From the IMG/VR virus record IMGVR_UViG_3300027749_000039, positions 62,001 through 126,000 of that record: a DNA stretch of 64,000 nucleotides; one strand, given 5' to 3'. Positions 16,846 to 24,015 of this stretch are shown one piece after another. Each line of letters opens with the position of its first letter. Position 1 is the first letter of the stretch. The notes under the pieces were generated by a model. The model saw only the letters and a program-made list of their open reading frames with translations. It did not search any database and was not told the origin of the DNA. This DNA comes from a virus. Position numbers and translations under genes: made by a program.

Positions 16846-17873
16846 TTTAAAAAAGGAGTGAGAATTTTATCAATATCATTAATTTCATTGTATTTTATTC
16901 TAATTAAATTAATATAATTATCCTCGCAATAATCATTTTTTATTTCATCATTTGTTTTTAACTTCTCGAAAGCTTCTTGTCCACCGAAAAAATCTAATGG
17001 TTCATGATGTTGAATTCCATCAAATTCTATACACATTCTTTTACTAGGTATATAGAAATCAAAAGGTAACTCATATACATTTTTACACCCGCTAAATTTT
17101 TTTTGTCTATCAAAATTAATTTTTAATTTATTTAATAATTTAGCGATAGCTTTTTCACCCTTTGATTCTTTGCAGTAGGGACAACCTCTTCCTCTTAGAT
17201 GGCTATTAGGTAGTTGCTCAAATTCTCCATGTATTTGACATTCTATAATGACTTTTTCTCTATCCGTTTTATATATGGTTTTTGCATAATCAAATATAAA
17301 ATCATGTATTTGATTGGATTCAATTATGAATTGATCTGTGTTCTTCTTTTTATTTAATCTTTCTGGGGCATATTTTAAATGATTATGTGCAGTTTGTTCA
17401 TAAATAATTTCATTTAAAATAATTTTTATTTTAGTATTGGCTGTTTTAAAATTAACTAATGAATAATCATATTTATTGCCCCATCTTTTATGTGCTTTTT
17501 GTAAAAAAACATCTTGATCTAAATATCCTTCAACTGGATATTTTAAGTGGCTACCAGGTAATTGTTCATAAATAATTCCGTCGTGTATTATTTTTATTTT
17601 AGTTCTAGCATCAATATATTTTGTTAGCGAATAGTTATATTTATCGCCCCATATTTCCTTACTATCTTCTATGAATGAATTATTTTCTTTAATACTTGTT
17701 TTCTTTTCTGGACAATTTCCTTTAAGATGTTTAACAACTCTCTGTCTATATATTTGGGTTTTATATTCAAGTTCTATATAATCCATTTGCATAATTATAT
17801 TGGGTAGATTAGTATAATTATATTTATAACCATGTTTTTTTCTTGCCTTTTCTAAAAATACTGTTTTTGTCAT
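16842..17873 (-). CDS. Vsr/EDxHD-type homing endonuclease with repeated DNA-binding units
   Basis: A 343-residue protein. The N-terminal two-thirds contains about four related units of roughly 60 residues (FL.KA...WG.KYDYSLV.......KI...I.YEQ...HLKY), the last ending in a GCPYC zinc-ribbon-like motif. The C-terminal nuclease domain has FDFYIPS, then IEFDGIQHHEP, then a RIKYNEI end, as in Vsr-like EDxHD enzymes such as I-Bth0305I. I chose the ATG at 17873, which follows a TTTATATATAC box by three bases. It sits beside uvsX, a usual target neighbourhood for such genes. Confidence 0.85.
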   Translation of the reverse strand: MTKTVFLEKARKKHGYKYNYTNLPNIIMQMDYIELEYKTQIYRQRVVKHLKGNCPEKKTSIKENNSFIEDSKEIWGDKYNYSLTKYIDARTKIKIIHDGIIYEQLPGSHLKYPVEGYLDQDVFLQKAHKRWGNKYDYSLVNFKTANTKIKIILNEIIYEQTAHNHLKYAPERLNKKKNTDQFIIESNQIHDFIFDYAKTIYKTDREKVIIECQIHGEFEQLPNSHLRGRGCPYCKESKGEKAIAKLLNKLKINFDRQKKFSGCKNVYELPFDFYIPSKRMCIEFDGIQHHEPLDFFGGQEAFEKLKTNDEIKNDYCEDNYINLIRIKYNEINDIDKILTPFLN

Positions 17874-17876
17874 AAG

Positions 17877-17887
17877 GTATATATAAA
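17877..17887 (-). promoter_or_regulatory. TTTATATATAC box (late-type promoter candidate)
   Basis: On the minus strand TTTATATATAC is followed by three bases and the ATG at 17873. The identical 11-base box at identical spacing precedes the genes starting at 23057 and 59049. Confidence 0.6.
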
Positions 17888-17998
17888 AAAACAAATCTCT
17901 TGTTGGATATATATGATATGATTTTTTAATTTGATGTAAATATTTTAAACCACGGAACTTTTTTATAATATATATAATATAAAAAATGATTAATTAAG

Positions 17999-19219
17999 AT
18001 GGCAAAAGCAGTAAAAGAAGTTAAGAAATTTGAATTTTCAAAAGTTGGAACTATATTGGATAATATAGCAAAATCGTTACCTATTGTGATAGAAAAAGAA
18101 GTTAAAGAAAAAAAGTTTATATCAACTGGATGTTATATATTGGATGCGGCACTATCAGCAAGGTTACTAGGCGGAGGAATCGCTACAAATAGAATTACAG
18201 CGTTTGCTGGTGAATCAGGTGCCGGTAAATCTTTCTTAGCGTATTCCGTTTCTAAATCCGCTCAAAAAGAAGGATATTGTGTTATATATATTGATACAGA
18301 ACAAGCAATTGATTTGGAAGATTTACCTAAATTTGGCATTGATAATTCTTTGGATAAGTTTAGACTTATCCGTTCTAATAAGGTTGAAGATGTTAATATG
18401 TTATTAACACAACTATTGGATGAATTAAAAATCCAAAAATTGGAAGGAATTGAGTTGCCTAAAATACTTATAGTGTTAGATTCATTGGGTCAGATGGCTT
18501 CTAATAAAGAAAAAAATGACTTATTGAAAGGCGATCTTAAACAAGATATGACTAAAGCAAAAGCATTAGGTTCTATGTTTAGGTCTATAAATACAGACTT
18601 AGGCTTTTTAGACATACCGATGATAGTGGCAAATCATACATACTTAACATTAGATTTATTTCCCGCTGAAAAGTTAAAGGGCGGTAATGGTTTATTATAT
18701 TCTGCGTCTGTAATTGGATTTATGAGTAAGTCTAAATTAAAAACAGGAGAAGAAGATGATATGGACTTGGGTGCTTCTGGTATTAATGTTCTATTTAAGA
18801 CTTCTAAAAATCGTATGGCTAAACCAAAGAAGATTCGTTTTGATATATCTTTTGCAAATGGTTTAAATCCTTATACTGGATTAGATGCATTTTGTAGAGC
18901 AGAATATTTTGATAAAATTGGTATAGCTCAAGGTAAAATGGAAGTAGATAAGAAGACAGGTGAAATGAGATTTATACCAGGTGCCGGTAAATGGTATGTT
19001 AGACATTTGGATAAGTCTTTCTTTACAAAGAATTTGTTTAATTCTAGTATATTTACTCCAGAGGTTTTAAAAGCTATGGAGCCAATTGTAAATGATTACT
19101 TTAAGTTTAAATCATTAGAAGAAATGGAACAAGTTGCAAAAGAATTTGAAGAAGTAGTAGGTGAAGATGAATTTACTGATTCGGATAATATGGATGCGGG
19201 TGATTTCTTTGAAAATTAA
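17999..19219 (+). CDS. uvsX: UvsX/RecA-type recombinase
   Basis: A 406-residue RecA-superfamily recombinase. Walker A is GESGAGKS at residues 71-78 and Walker B is ILIVLDSLG in the middle. The overall pattern (ISTGCYILDAALS near the start, KGGNGLLYSASVI, an acidic C-terminal tail) is of the T4 UvsX type and not bacterial RecA. It would load on single-stranded phage DNA and drive recombination-dependent replication with the SbcC/gp46-like and RuvC-like proteins encoded at 30615 and 27786. The upstream 100 bases are extremely AT-rich with repeated TATATA. Confidence 0.92.
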   Translation: MAKAVKEVKKFEFSKVGTILDNIAKSLPIVIEKEVKEKKFISTGCYILDAALSARLLGGGIATNRITAFAGESGAGKSFLAYSVSKSAQKEGYCVIYIDTEQAIDLEDLPKFGIDNSLDKFRLIRSNKVEDVNMLLTQLLDELKIQKLEGIELPKILIVLDSLGQMASNKEKNDLLKGDLKQDMTKAKALGSMFRSINTDLGFLDIPMIVANHTYLTLDLFPAEKLKGGNGLLYSASVIGFMSKSKLKTGEEDDMDLGASGINVLFKTSKNRMAKPKKIRFDISFANGLNPYTGLDAFCRAEYFDKIGIAQGKMEVDKKTGEMRFIPGAGKWYVRHLDKSFFTKNLFNSSIFTPEVLKAMEPIVNDYFKFKSLEEMEQVAKEFEEVVGEDEFTDSDNMDAGDFFEN

Positions 19220-19227
19220 TATAAAAT

Positions 19228-19389
19228 ATGAAACAGCCTATATTAAAAACAAAAAAATTAGAAGTAATAAATAGCAAAACAGATATACCAGCATTATCTA
19301 TACAAACAAATGTAGTATGGTATAGAAGAATATGGTATTCAATTACAAATCCTTTTACTTATATCTTTTTTGGATATAGAAGATATTAA
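19228..19389 (+). CDS. Small hypothetical protein, 53 aa
   Basis: A 53-residue reading frame beginning MKQPILKTKKLEV, 8 bases after the uvsX stop and ending in TAA at the edge of a terminator. The C-terminal third is aromatic and hydrophobic (VVWYRRIWYSITNPF). Position between uvsX and its terminator makes it a plausible real gene co-transcribed with uvsX. Function unknown. Confidence 0.5.
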   Translation: MKQPILKTKKLEVINSKTDIPALSIQTNVVWYRRIWYSITNPFTYIFFGYRRY

Positions 19390-19418
19390 AAAAAGCGGCT
19401 CAATTGAGCCGCTTTTTT
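19389..19418. terminator. Bidirectional intrinsic terminator
   Basis: A perfect 15-bp palindrome with A-run and T-run ends between the convergent uvsX unit and the gene at 19422. Confidence 0.9.
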
Positions 19419-19421
19419 ATA

Positions 19422-19907
19422 TTAATTACCTTTGATAATGCTTGCAATAACTTTAGCTCTTTCGATACCAGTTAAAGTGACATCGTCTAATTTCTTTAGG
19501 ACTTCATGCACTTTGAATAAATCTTCATCATATTCATTAATGTTATTTTCCTTCATAAATGCGATTTGGCTATCAATTATAGCCTTTTCTTTTTGAAGTT
19601 CTGTTATCTTCTCGTCTATTGAGTTTTTTGAACTTAACATTTCATCAATGGTTAGTTCTAACATTTCAATATCAGTTAAAAGGAAATTATATGGAAAATC
19701 TGATTTTAGTCTATAGTAGCTACCTAGATGATCAGTGCCACCAGCTTGTGCCATATCTATTTTAAATATAGTTCCTATTGCCATATTATGACCTGCTCTA
19801 TCTCTATTGCTAATTACTTTAGCTTTTTTACCCATTAATGCTTTAGCAACTTCAGCTTGTGAATTTGGTTCAATGCCTCTTTTCTTTAAAAATTCTTGTA
19901 AATTCAT
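19422..19907 (-). CDS. Hypothetical protein, 161 aa
   Basis: The ATG at 19907 (MNLQEFLKKRGIEPN) is chosen because a promoter-like TACTTTTG lies at 19942-19949, inside the longer open frame. The protein is helical, with a coiled-coil-like middle (LTIDEMLSSKNSIDEKITELQ). I do not recognise a family; the N-terminus (EFLKKRGI ... VAKAL) could be a small nucleic-acid-binding motif, but this is weak. Confidence 0.6.
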   Translation of the reverse strand: MNLQEFLKKRGIEPNSQAEVAKALMGKKAKVISNRDRAGHNMAIGTIFKIDMAQAGGTDHLGSYYRLKSDFPYNFLLTDIEMLELTIDEMLSSKNSIDEKITELQKEKAIIDSQIAFMKENNINEYDEDLFKVHEVLKKLDDVTLTGIERAKVIASIIKGN

Positions 19908-19991
19908 TTTTGTTTGTTTTTTATTGTTTAATAATGAATTACAAAAGTAAGTTAATTTTTTGAAAAAACGAAATAATAACATATATTTTTT

Positions 19992-20399
19992 TTATAGTAA
20001 TTTTAGATTAGCTGTAATAGCATCAATTTTTTCAGAATAATGTGGTCCAATAGCAAGACAAGTTTTAGTTGGCACATTATTAAATTCAGTTCTGCCTGAA
20101 TCAACTATCATATGAACGGTCAAATCCGCTTCTTTTGCTTTATTATAGATTTCGTCTAATTCTTCTTCTGAATTGACACCAACACAGATTTTGGTAAAAG
20201 AATTTTGCATCCATTCTTTTGCTTCTTTAAGATTGCTCATACTTGTGTTAATAAATGCTTCGTTATATAGGCAATCTAACGAATCAAAAGTTCCCTTTTT
20301 TGTTAAGAATGCCATAGATGCGTGACTCGCCTGAGCCATTTCTTTTCCCCGCCTCATTTTGAGGTCTTTCCTCATTACTATTACTTGTTTAGTTGCCAT
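19992..20399 (-). CDS. Peptidyl-tRNA hydrolase, PTH2 family
   Basis: A 135-residue protein of the archaeal/eukaryotic PTH2 (Bit1) type, seen from VIVMRKDLKMRRGKEMAQASHA at the N-terminus and DSGRTEFNNVP ... TCLAIGP at the C-terminus. It would release peptides from peptidyl-tRNA, recycling tRNA during heavy phage protein synthesis. Most bacteria use the unrelated PTH1 enzyme. It ends 1 base before its upstream neighbour in a tight minus-strand run. Confidence 0.93.
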   Translation of the reverse strand: MATKQVIVMRKDLKMRRGKEMAQASHASMAFLTKKGTFDSLDCLYNEAFINTSMSNLKEAKEWMQNSFTKICVGVNSEEELDEIYNKAKEADLTVHMIVDSGRTEFNNVPTKTCLAIGPHYSEKIDAITANLKLL

Positions 20400-20400
20400 A

Positions 20401-21138
20401 TTAAATTGTATATAAAATTGTTGGTGAATCTTTTTTTATCTCAACATCATTGAAGATAGGTACTTTTTTTATTATCTGCCTTTCTTTTTTATTACCATAT
20501 TTATCATGTTCTATTATAGTTTCAGTAATAGTTTTGGTTAATAAATCTGGATTAAAACCAGTTGTTATAAAATGAAAACCATTTTTAGTGGGTAAAGTTA
20601 GTAATATAGTTGTAATACTTGCTAAATGATTTTTTACATCATTAAAGATAGTTTTATCATCTACATCAATAACCCACTTTTTCACAGGATCAGAAGCAAA
20701 TTGACCACATGCTGATAGATGTGAATAACGACATAAACTATAATCATTATTAGATATGGCATCAGTTATTACTTTAATTGCTTCTAATGATTTTGCTGGT
20801 TCATCAGTTGCTTGTATTTCAAACTTAGGACGATAGCTACCAGATAAAATCTCTTCGATAGCAATACGAATAGTTTGTAAAGCTATTTTAGTTTCATTCC
20901 TTTTATTGATTCTAATGTAGGCTCTGGCGTTATTTTCGTGGCAAAGTGTAATTATTTCTGCTTTGAATGTATCAAAGTCGTTTATAGAATAAAAAAAGAA
21001 GTTTTTTATTACAGAAACATCTTTTTTTAAGTCGGGATTTTCCTTGCGTCTGCGAAGAATTTGTATGAAATAAAAATCACCTTTATTTAAGGTGTTTTTA
21101 CTAACAAAATCTTTGATTATATCAAAATTATCAGTCAT
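20401..21138 (-). CDS. Primase-like (archaeo-eukaryotic primase fold) candidate
   Basis: A 245-residue protein starting MTDNFDIIKDFVS, after the host-type promoter at 21154-21184. Two motifs fit the catalytic core of the AEP/PrimPol superfamily: WVIDVDD (the D-h-D metal site) and LPTKNGFHFIT (the s-x-H nucleotide site), with a further Asp-rich C-terminal segment. In that case it would make primers for phage replication. The assignment is from motif order only and should be taken as tentative. Confidence 0.45.
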   Translation of the reverse strand: MTDNFDIIKDFVSKNTLNKGDFYFIQILRRRKENPDLKKDVSVIKNFFFYSINDFDTFKAEIITLCHENNARAYIRINKRNETKIALQTIRIAIEEILSGSYRPKFEIQATDEPAKSLEAIKVITDAISNNDYSLCRYSHLSACGQFASDPVKKWVIDVDDKTIFNDVKNHLASITTILLTLPTKNGFHFITTGFNPDLLTKTITETIIEHDKYGNKKERQIIKKVPIFNDVEIKKDSPTILYTI

Positions 21139-21184
21139 ATTTCTTAGTTTAAGCAAAGATAAGAAATTATTTTGAAATTACAAA
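21099..21184. repeat. 86-bp direct repeat, copy 1 (functional promoter and gene start)
   Basis: Identical to 23192-23277 except for one base. It carries the promoter and the first codons of the gene at 20401-21138. Confidence 0.92.
21154..21184 (-). promoter_or_regulatory. Host-type (Bacteroidetes) promoter, copy 1
   Basis: On the minus strand: TTTG (21181-21184), 19 bases, TATCTTTG (21154-21161), 15 bases to the ATG at 21138. Confidence 0.8.
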
Positions 21185-21191
21185 TTTTTAC

Positions 21192-23057
21192 TTAATAGTC
21201 ATAACCCTTACTTATTGCTAATTCAATTACCTCTGGATATGGTCTACTAATACTATCAATCGCTTCTGGATTTTGATTCACCGCAGCTAATTGTATTTTT
21301 TTACTAGGTTCATAAATATAACTAATTAACTCACCGTCTTTACTAACAGCCGCTAATTCAACTTCTTCATCCGGCGTTACATCAAGTTTACTATTATAAT
21401 CAGAACTGTAAAATAATTCAATTACTGATGGATCTTTATTAACAGCCGCTAATTGAACTTCTTTATCCGGACTTTTAATAAATTTAATAGAATTAGGAGT
21501 TTTATTAACCGCAGCTAATTGTAATCTCTTATCCGGATCTTCACCTCCTTTAAGAAAAAAACGAATATATCTACCATCTTGCTGAACAAAATTTAATTGT
21601 AAATAAAATGGCAAACTTAAATAATCCTTACTCTTTTTTAACTTATCATAAATATCCGCTATTTCTAATGCCTTCTCACAAGGATTTTTAATAAATTCTA
21701 TCGGATTAAGAACATATTGAACAAGTTCATAAAAACTTACATTCTTCATAGCCATTATTTGCATATCTTCAGTAGGATTTTCAATATATTTTATGACATT
21801 ACCATTTTGTTTTATAGCCGCTAATTGAATATCTTCTGTAGGATTATTAATATATTGAATAAGTTTCCCATCAGTATTAACAACAGATAAAAGTATATCC
21901 TTAGGTATATTATTCGTATCGCCAAAATAAGCCTGTATATAATACGGATCTCTTTTAATAGACATTAAAATTTTCCTTAAATAAGTAGTTTTCTCACTAT
22001 CTAATAACTTATTAAAGTTATACTTAGTAATAGGAAGACCCGTATCCACATAATTCGTTATCACATCATTATTCAATTTACGATTTTCTAATAACCAATC
22101 AAATTGCTCATTTGTTAATCCATGTCCTCTACCTACATATCTAATCTTATAATCAATAGATAACTCCTTAAACCACTCTAAACTATCATTCTTCTTAGCT
22201 AATATTTTTTCATCCTCAATCTCCTGCTCCGTTTTTGGCTTATGCACTAATAAAGTATCAACAGGAACACCCTTAGACTTTAAATACTTTTTATATCCTT
22301 CTACATTCGTTCCATATTCCGCAACATATCCTGTATTATTCGTAACATCAGTTAATTCAACACCATTCTCAGTATTATCATACACAACCATATGCAAAGG
22401 ATCTTCAAACGGACGATTCTTATCTACTATAAAATAAAATGTAGAAGTTTTTGTATCACGATATAATTGCCATCTATTTTTAGGTAAATAAAGTCCTATA
22501 CAAAACGGATAAGATTTACCAGTTAATGTACCCGGTTGAATATCTGCACCAGTATAACGAATACACTTATCAATTGAATTACCATCATATATGGATATAT
22601 TATTTCCTTCCCATATAGGCGATTCTTTTGTATTAAAATCAATAGTTCCTTTTTCACCTAACATTACTCTAGGCTTTTTTGAATCTAAATACTCATCCAT
22701 TTTTAAATAATCACCATACTTAAATACCTTATCATCTATCTTAACAGAATCCTTAGAATATGATAAAGGTTTAATATATCCCTTCTTAACACACTCAATA
22801 TATTTATTAAATAATTTGGCAATAGATATTTTAGGATTCTGTATTTTATCATTCCATAAAATAGCTATCGGTGCCATATTTTTTTCATTATTATCTAATA
22901 TATTAATAACCTTTTCATCGTCATTAATCCATTTAGATAATGATTTAATCTCATCTAATATAGAAGCATCTAACTGACGAGCCGCTAATATAGCCTTAGC
23001 TTCTGTTTCTGTTTTAATAGATTCAAATATATTCCAATACGTTTTTATATACTGCAT
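21192..23057 (-). CDS. Repeat protein with N-terminal packaging-like signal
   Basis: A 621-residue protein starting MQYIKTYWNIFESIK, which fits the MKYLxxYxxFE signal of the window. The middle (about residues 150-270) is an unassigned globular domain; the C-terminal 250 residues hold about seven copies of a helical repeat of the form P-[TD]-x-[ED]-[IV]-QLAAVN-x-[ND]-[PG], resembling DUF4116-like repeats. A TTTATATATAC box lies three bases before the ATG. It sits exactly between the two 86-bp repeats, so it probably arrived by insertion there. A packaged effector is an inference. Confidence 0.75.
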   Translation of the reverse strand: MQYIKTYWNIFESIKTETEAKAILAARQLDASILDEIKSLSKWINDDEKVINILDNNEKNMAPIAILWNDKIQNPKISIAKLFNKYIECVKKGYIKPLSYSKDSVKIDDKVFKYGDYLKMDEYLDSKKPRVMLGEKGTIDFNTKESPIWEGNNISIYDGNSIDKCIRYTGADIQPGTLTGKSYPFCIGLYLPKNRWQLYRDTKTSTFYFIVDKNRPFEDPLHMVVYDNTENGVELTDVTNNTGYVAEYGTNVEGYKKYLKSKGVPVDTLLVHKPKTEQEIEDEKILAKKNDSLEWFKELSIDYKIRYVGRGHGLTNEQFDWLLENRKLNNDVITNYVDTGLPITKYNFNKLLDSEKTTYLRKILMSIKRDPYYIQAYFGDTNNIPKDILLSVVNTDGKLIQYINNPTEDIQLAAIKQNGNVIKYIENPTEDMQIMAMKNVSFYELVQYVLNPIEFIKNPCEKALEIADIYDKLKKSKDYLSLPFYLQLNFVQQDGRYIRFFLKGGEDPDKRLQLAAVNKTPNSIKFIKSPDKEVQLAAVNKDPSVIELFYSSDYNSKLDVTPDEEVELAAVSKDGELISYIYEPSKKIQLAAVNQNPEAIDSISRPYPEVIELAISKGYDY

Positions 23058-23060
23058 AAT

Positions 23061-23071
23061 GTATATATAAA
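23061..23071 (-). promoter_or_regulatory. TTTATATATAC box (late-type promoter candidate)
   Basis: Same 11-base box and 3-base spacing to the ATG (23057) as at 17877 and 59053. Confidence 0.6.
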
Positions 23072-23231
23072 TTATTTGTTTAATTTTTGAAATTCATCGG
23101 GATAATTTATTTGCATCCATTCATACAAGTCTTTACCATAAAGCAATTTTTCTACAGATTGTTCTTCAAACGAAAACCAATCACCGGTTTCTACTAACAA
23201 AATCTTTGATTATATCAAAATTATCAGTCAT
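23072..23231 (-). pseudogene. Gene remnant fused to a duplicated gene start
   Basis: From the duplicated ATG at 23231 the frame reads MTDNFDIIKDFVS, as in the gene at 20401-21138, then leaves the repeat and stops after RNR. A second frame across the junction encodes about 40 further residues (VETGDWFSFEEQSVEKLLYG ... QKLNK) and ends in TAA at 23072. The latter looks like the C-terminal end of a different gene whose 5' part was lost. Together they mark a recombination joint. Confidence 0.65.
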
Positions 23232-23277
23232 ATTTCTTAGTTTAAGCAAAGATAAGAAATTATTTTGAATTTACAAA
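23192..23277. repeat. 86-bp direct repeat, copy 2
   Basis: Copy of 21099-21184 with one mismatch. It includes a complete TTTG-N19-TATCTTTG promoter (23247-23277, minus strand) and 13 codons of the downstream gene start. Confidence 0.92.
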
Positions 23278-23279
23278 AA

Positions 23280-23984
23280 TTATTTAACATTAACAACCCA
23301 AATCATAGGATTAATTTTAGAAACAATATAATAAGCCATTCTTCTATTTCCACCTAAAATTATATATTTACCATTAATTACTAAAATACTACTGGCTTGT
23401 ATAGATTCTCCTTTTTCAATCTTTTCATCAAATTTATTCCAAGAATTTTTGTAGTAAAGATATAATTGTGCTTTTTGTAAAATATCTTTTAATTCAGGAT
23501 ATTTAGATATTAAACCTGTTTGGTAAATATTTGTTTCATTATTTTTCTTTAAAATTTGCATTACTTCGTCATACGCATTCTTTCTAGACTCTAAAAAATC
23601 TTTTTCTTTAAGAAATTCGTAAAAATCACCTCTTTCAACAGAATTAGAATCTGTTGCTATTTTTTGTATTTTTGATATATCAAATTTTTCTAACTTTCCA
23701 CTATTAAGTAATTCTTGGCATTTTTCAATAAATGGAATATATTTTTTATCAACTTTTTTCATTAATTCTTTAGTTGATAATTTGTCATCAAAAACAGGAT
23801 CTTCGTGTCTTTCAAATAATTCAGGTTCTTCTTTGAATAATTCTGAATCAAAACCTAATTGTTTTGCTACTTCTGGGAATTCTTTAAATATGCGCCAAAA
23901 TTCTTTTATTTCAAAAGCAGGTTTTACAAAATTAACTTTTGTATCTGTTGGTACAAATTCTTCATATATTTTTAGGTATTTCAT
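23280..23984 (-). CDS. ParB/Srx-motif protein with N-terminal packaging-like signal
   Basis: A 234-residue protein starting MKYLKIYEEFVPT, one of the clearest members of the shared N-terminal signal. The body is helical and charged. The C-terminal end (SILVINGKYIILGGNRRMAYY) resembles the ParB/sulfiredoxin-like nucleotide-binding core, where GGNRR or GxHR is the conserved motif. An ATATATA box lies four bases upstream of the ATG, back to back with the promoter of the facing gene. Tentatively a packaged protein with a ParB-like domain. Confidence 0.6.
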   Translation of the reverse strand: MKYLKIYEEFVPTDTKVNFVKPAFEIKEFWRIFKEFPEVAKQLGFDSELFKEEPELFERHEDPVFDDKLSTKELMKKVDKKYIPFIEKCQELLNSGKLEKFDISKIQKIATDSNSVERGDFYEFLKEKDFLESRKNAYDEVMQILKKNNETNIYQTGLISKYPELKDILQKAQLYLYYKNSWNKFDEKIEKGESIQASSILVINGKYIILGGNRRMAYYIVSKINPMIWVVNVK

Positions 23985-23988
23985 AAAC

Positions 23989-23995
23989 TATATAT
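23989..23995 (-). promoter_or_regulatory. ATATATA box 4 nt before ATG (late-type promoter candidate)
   Basis: On the minus strand ATATATA, four bases (GTTT), then the ATG at 23984. Confidence 0.5.
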
Positions 23996-24004
23996 TATTA
24001 TGAC

Positions 24005-24011
24005 ATATAAA
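24005..24011 (+). promoter_or_regulatory. ATATAAA box 4 nt before ATG (late-type promoter candidate)
   Basis: Reads TATAAATA, the T4 late consensus, with ATATAAA ending four bases before the ATG at 24016. It shares a 31-base gap with the opposite promoter at 23989. Confidence 0.55.
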
Positions 24012-24015
24012 TAAT

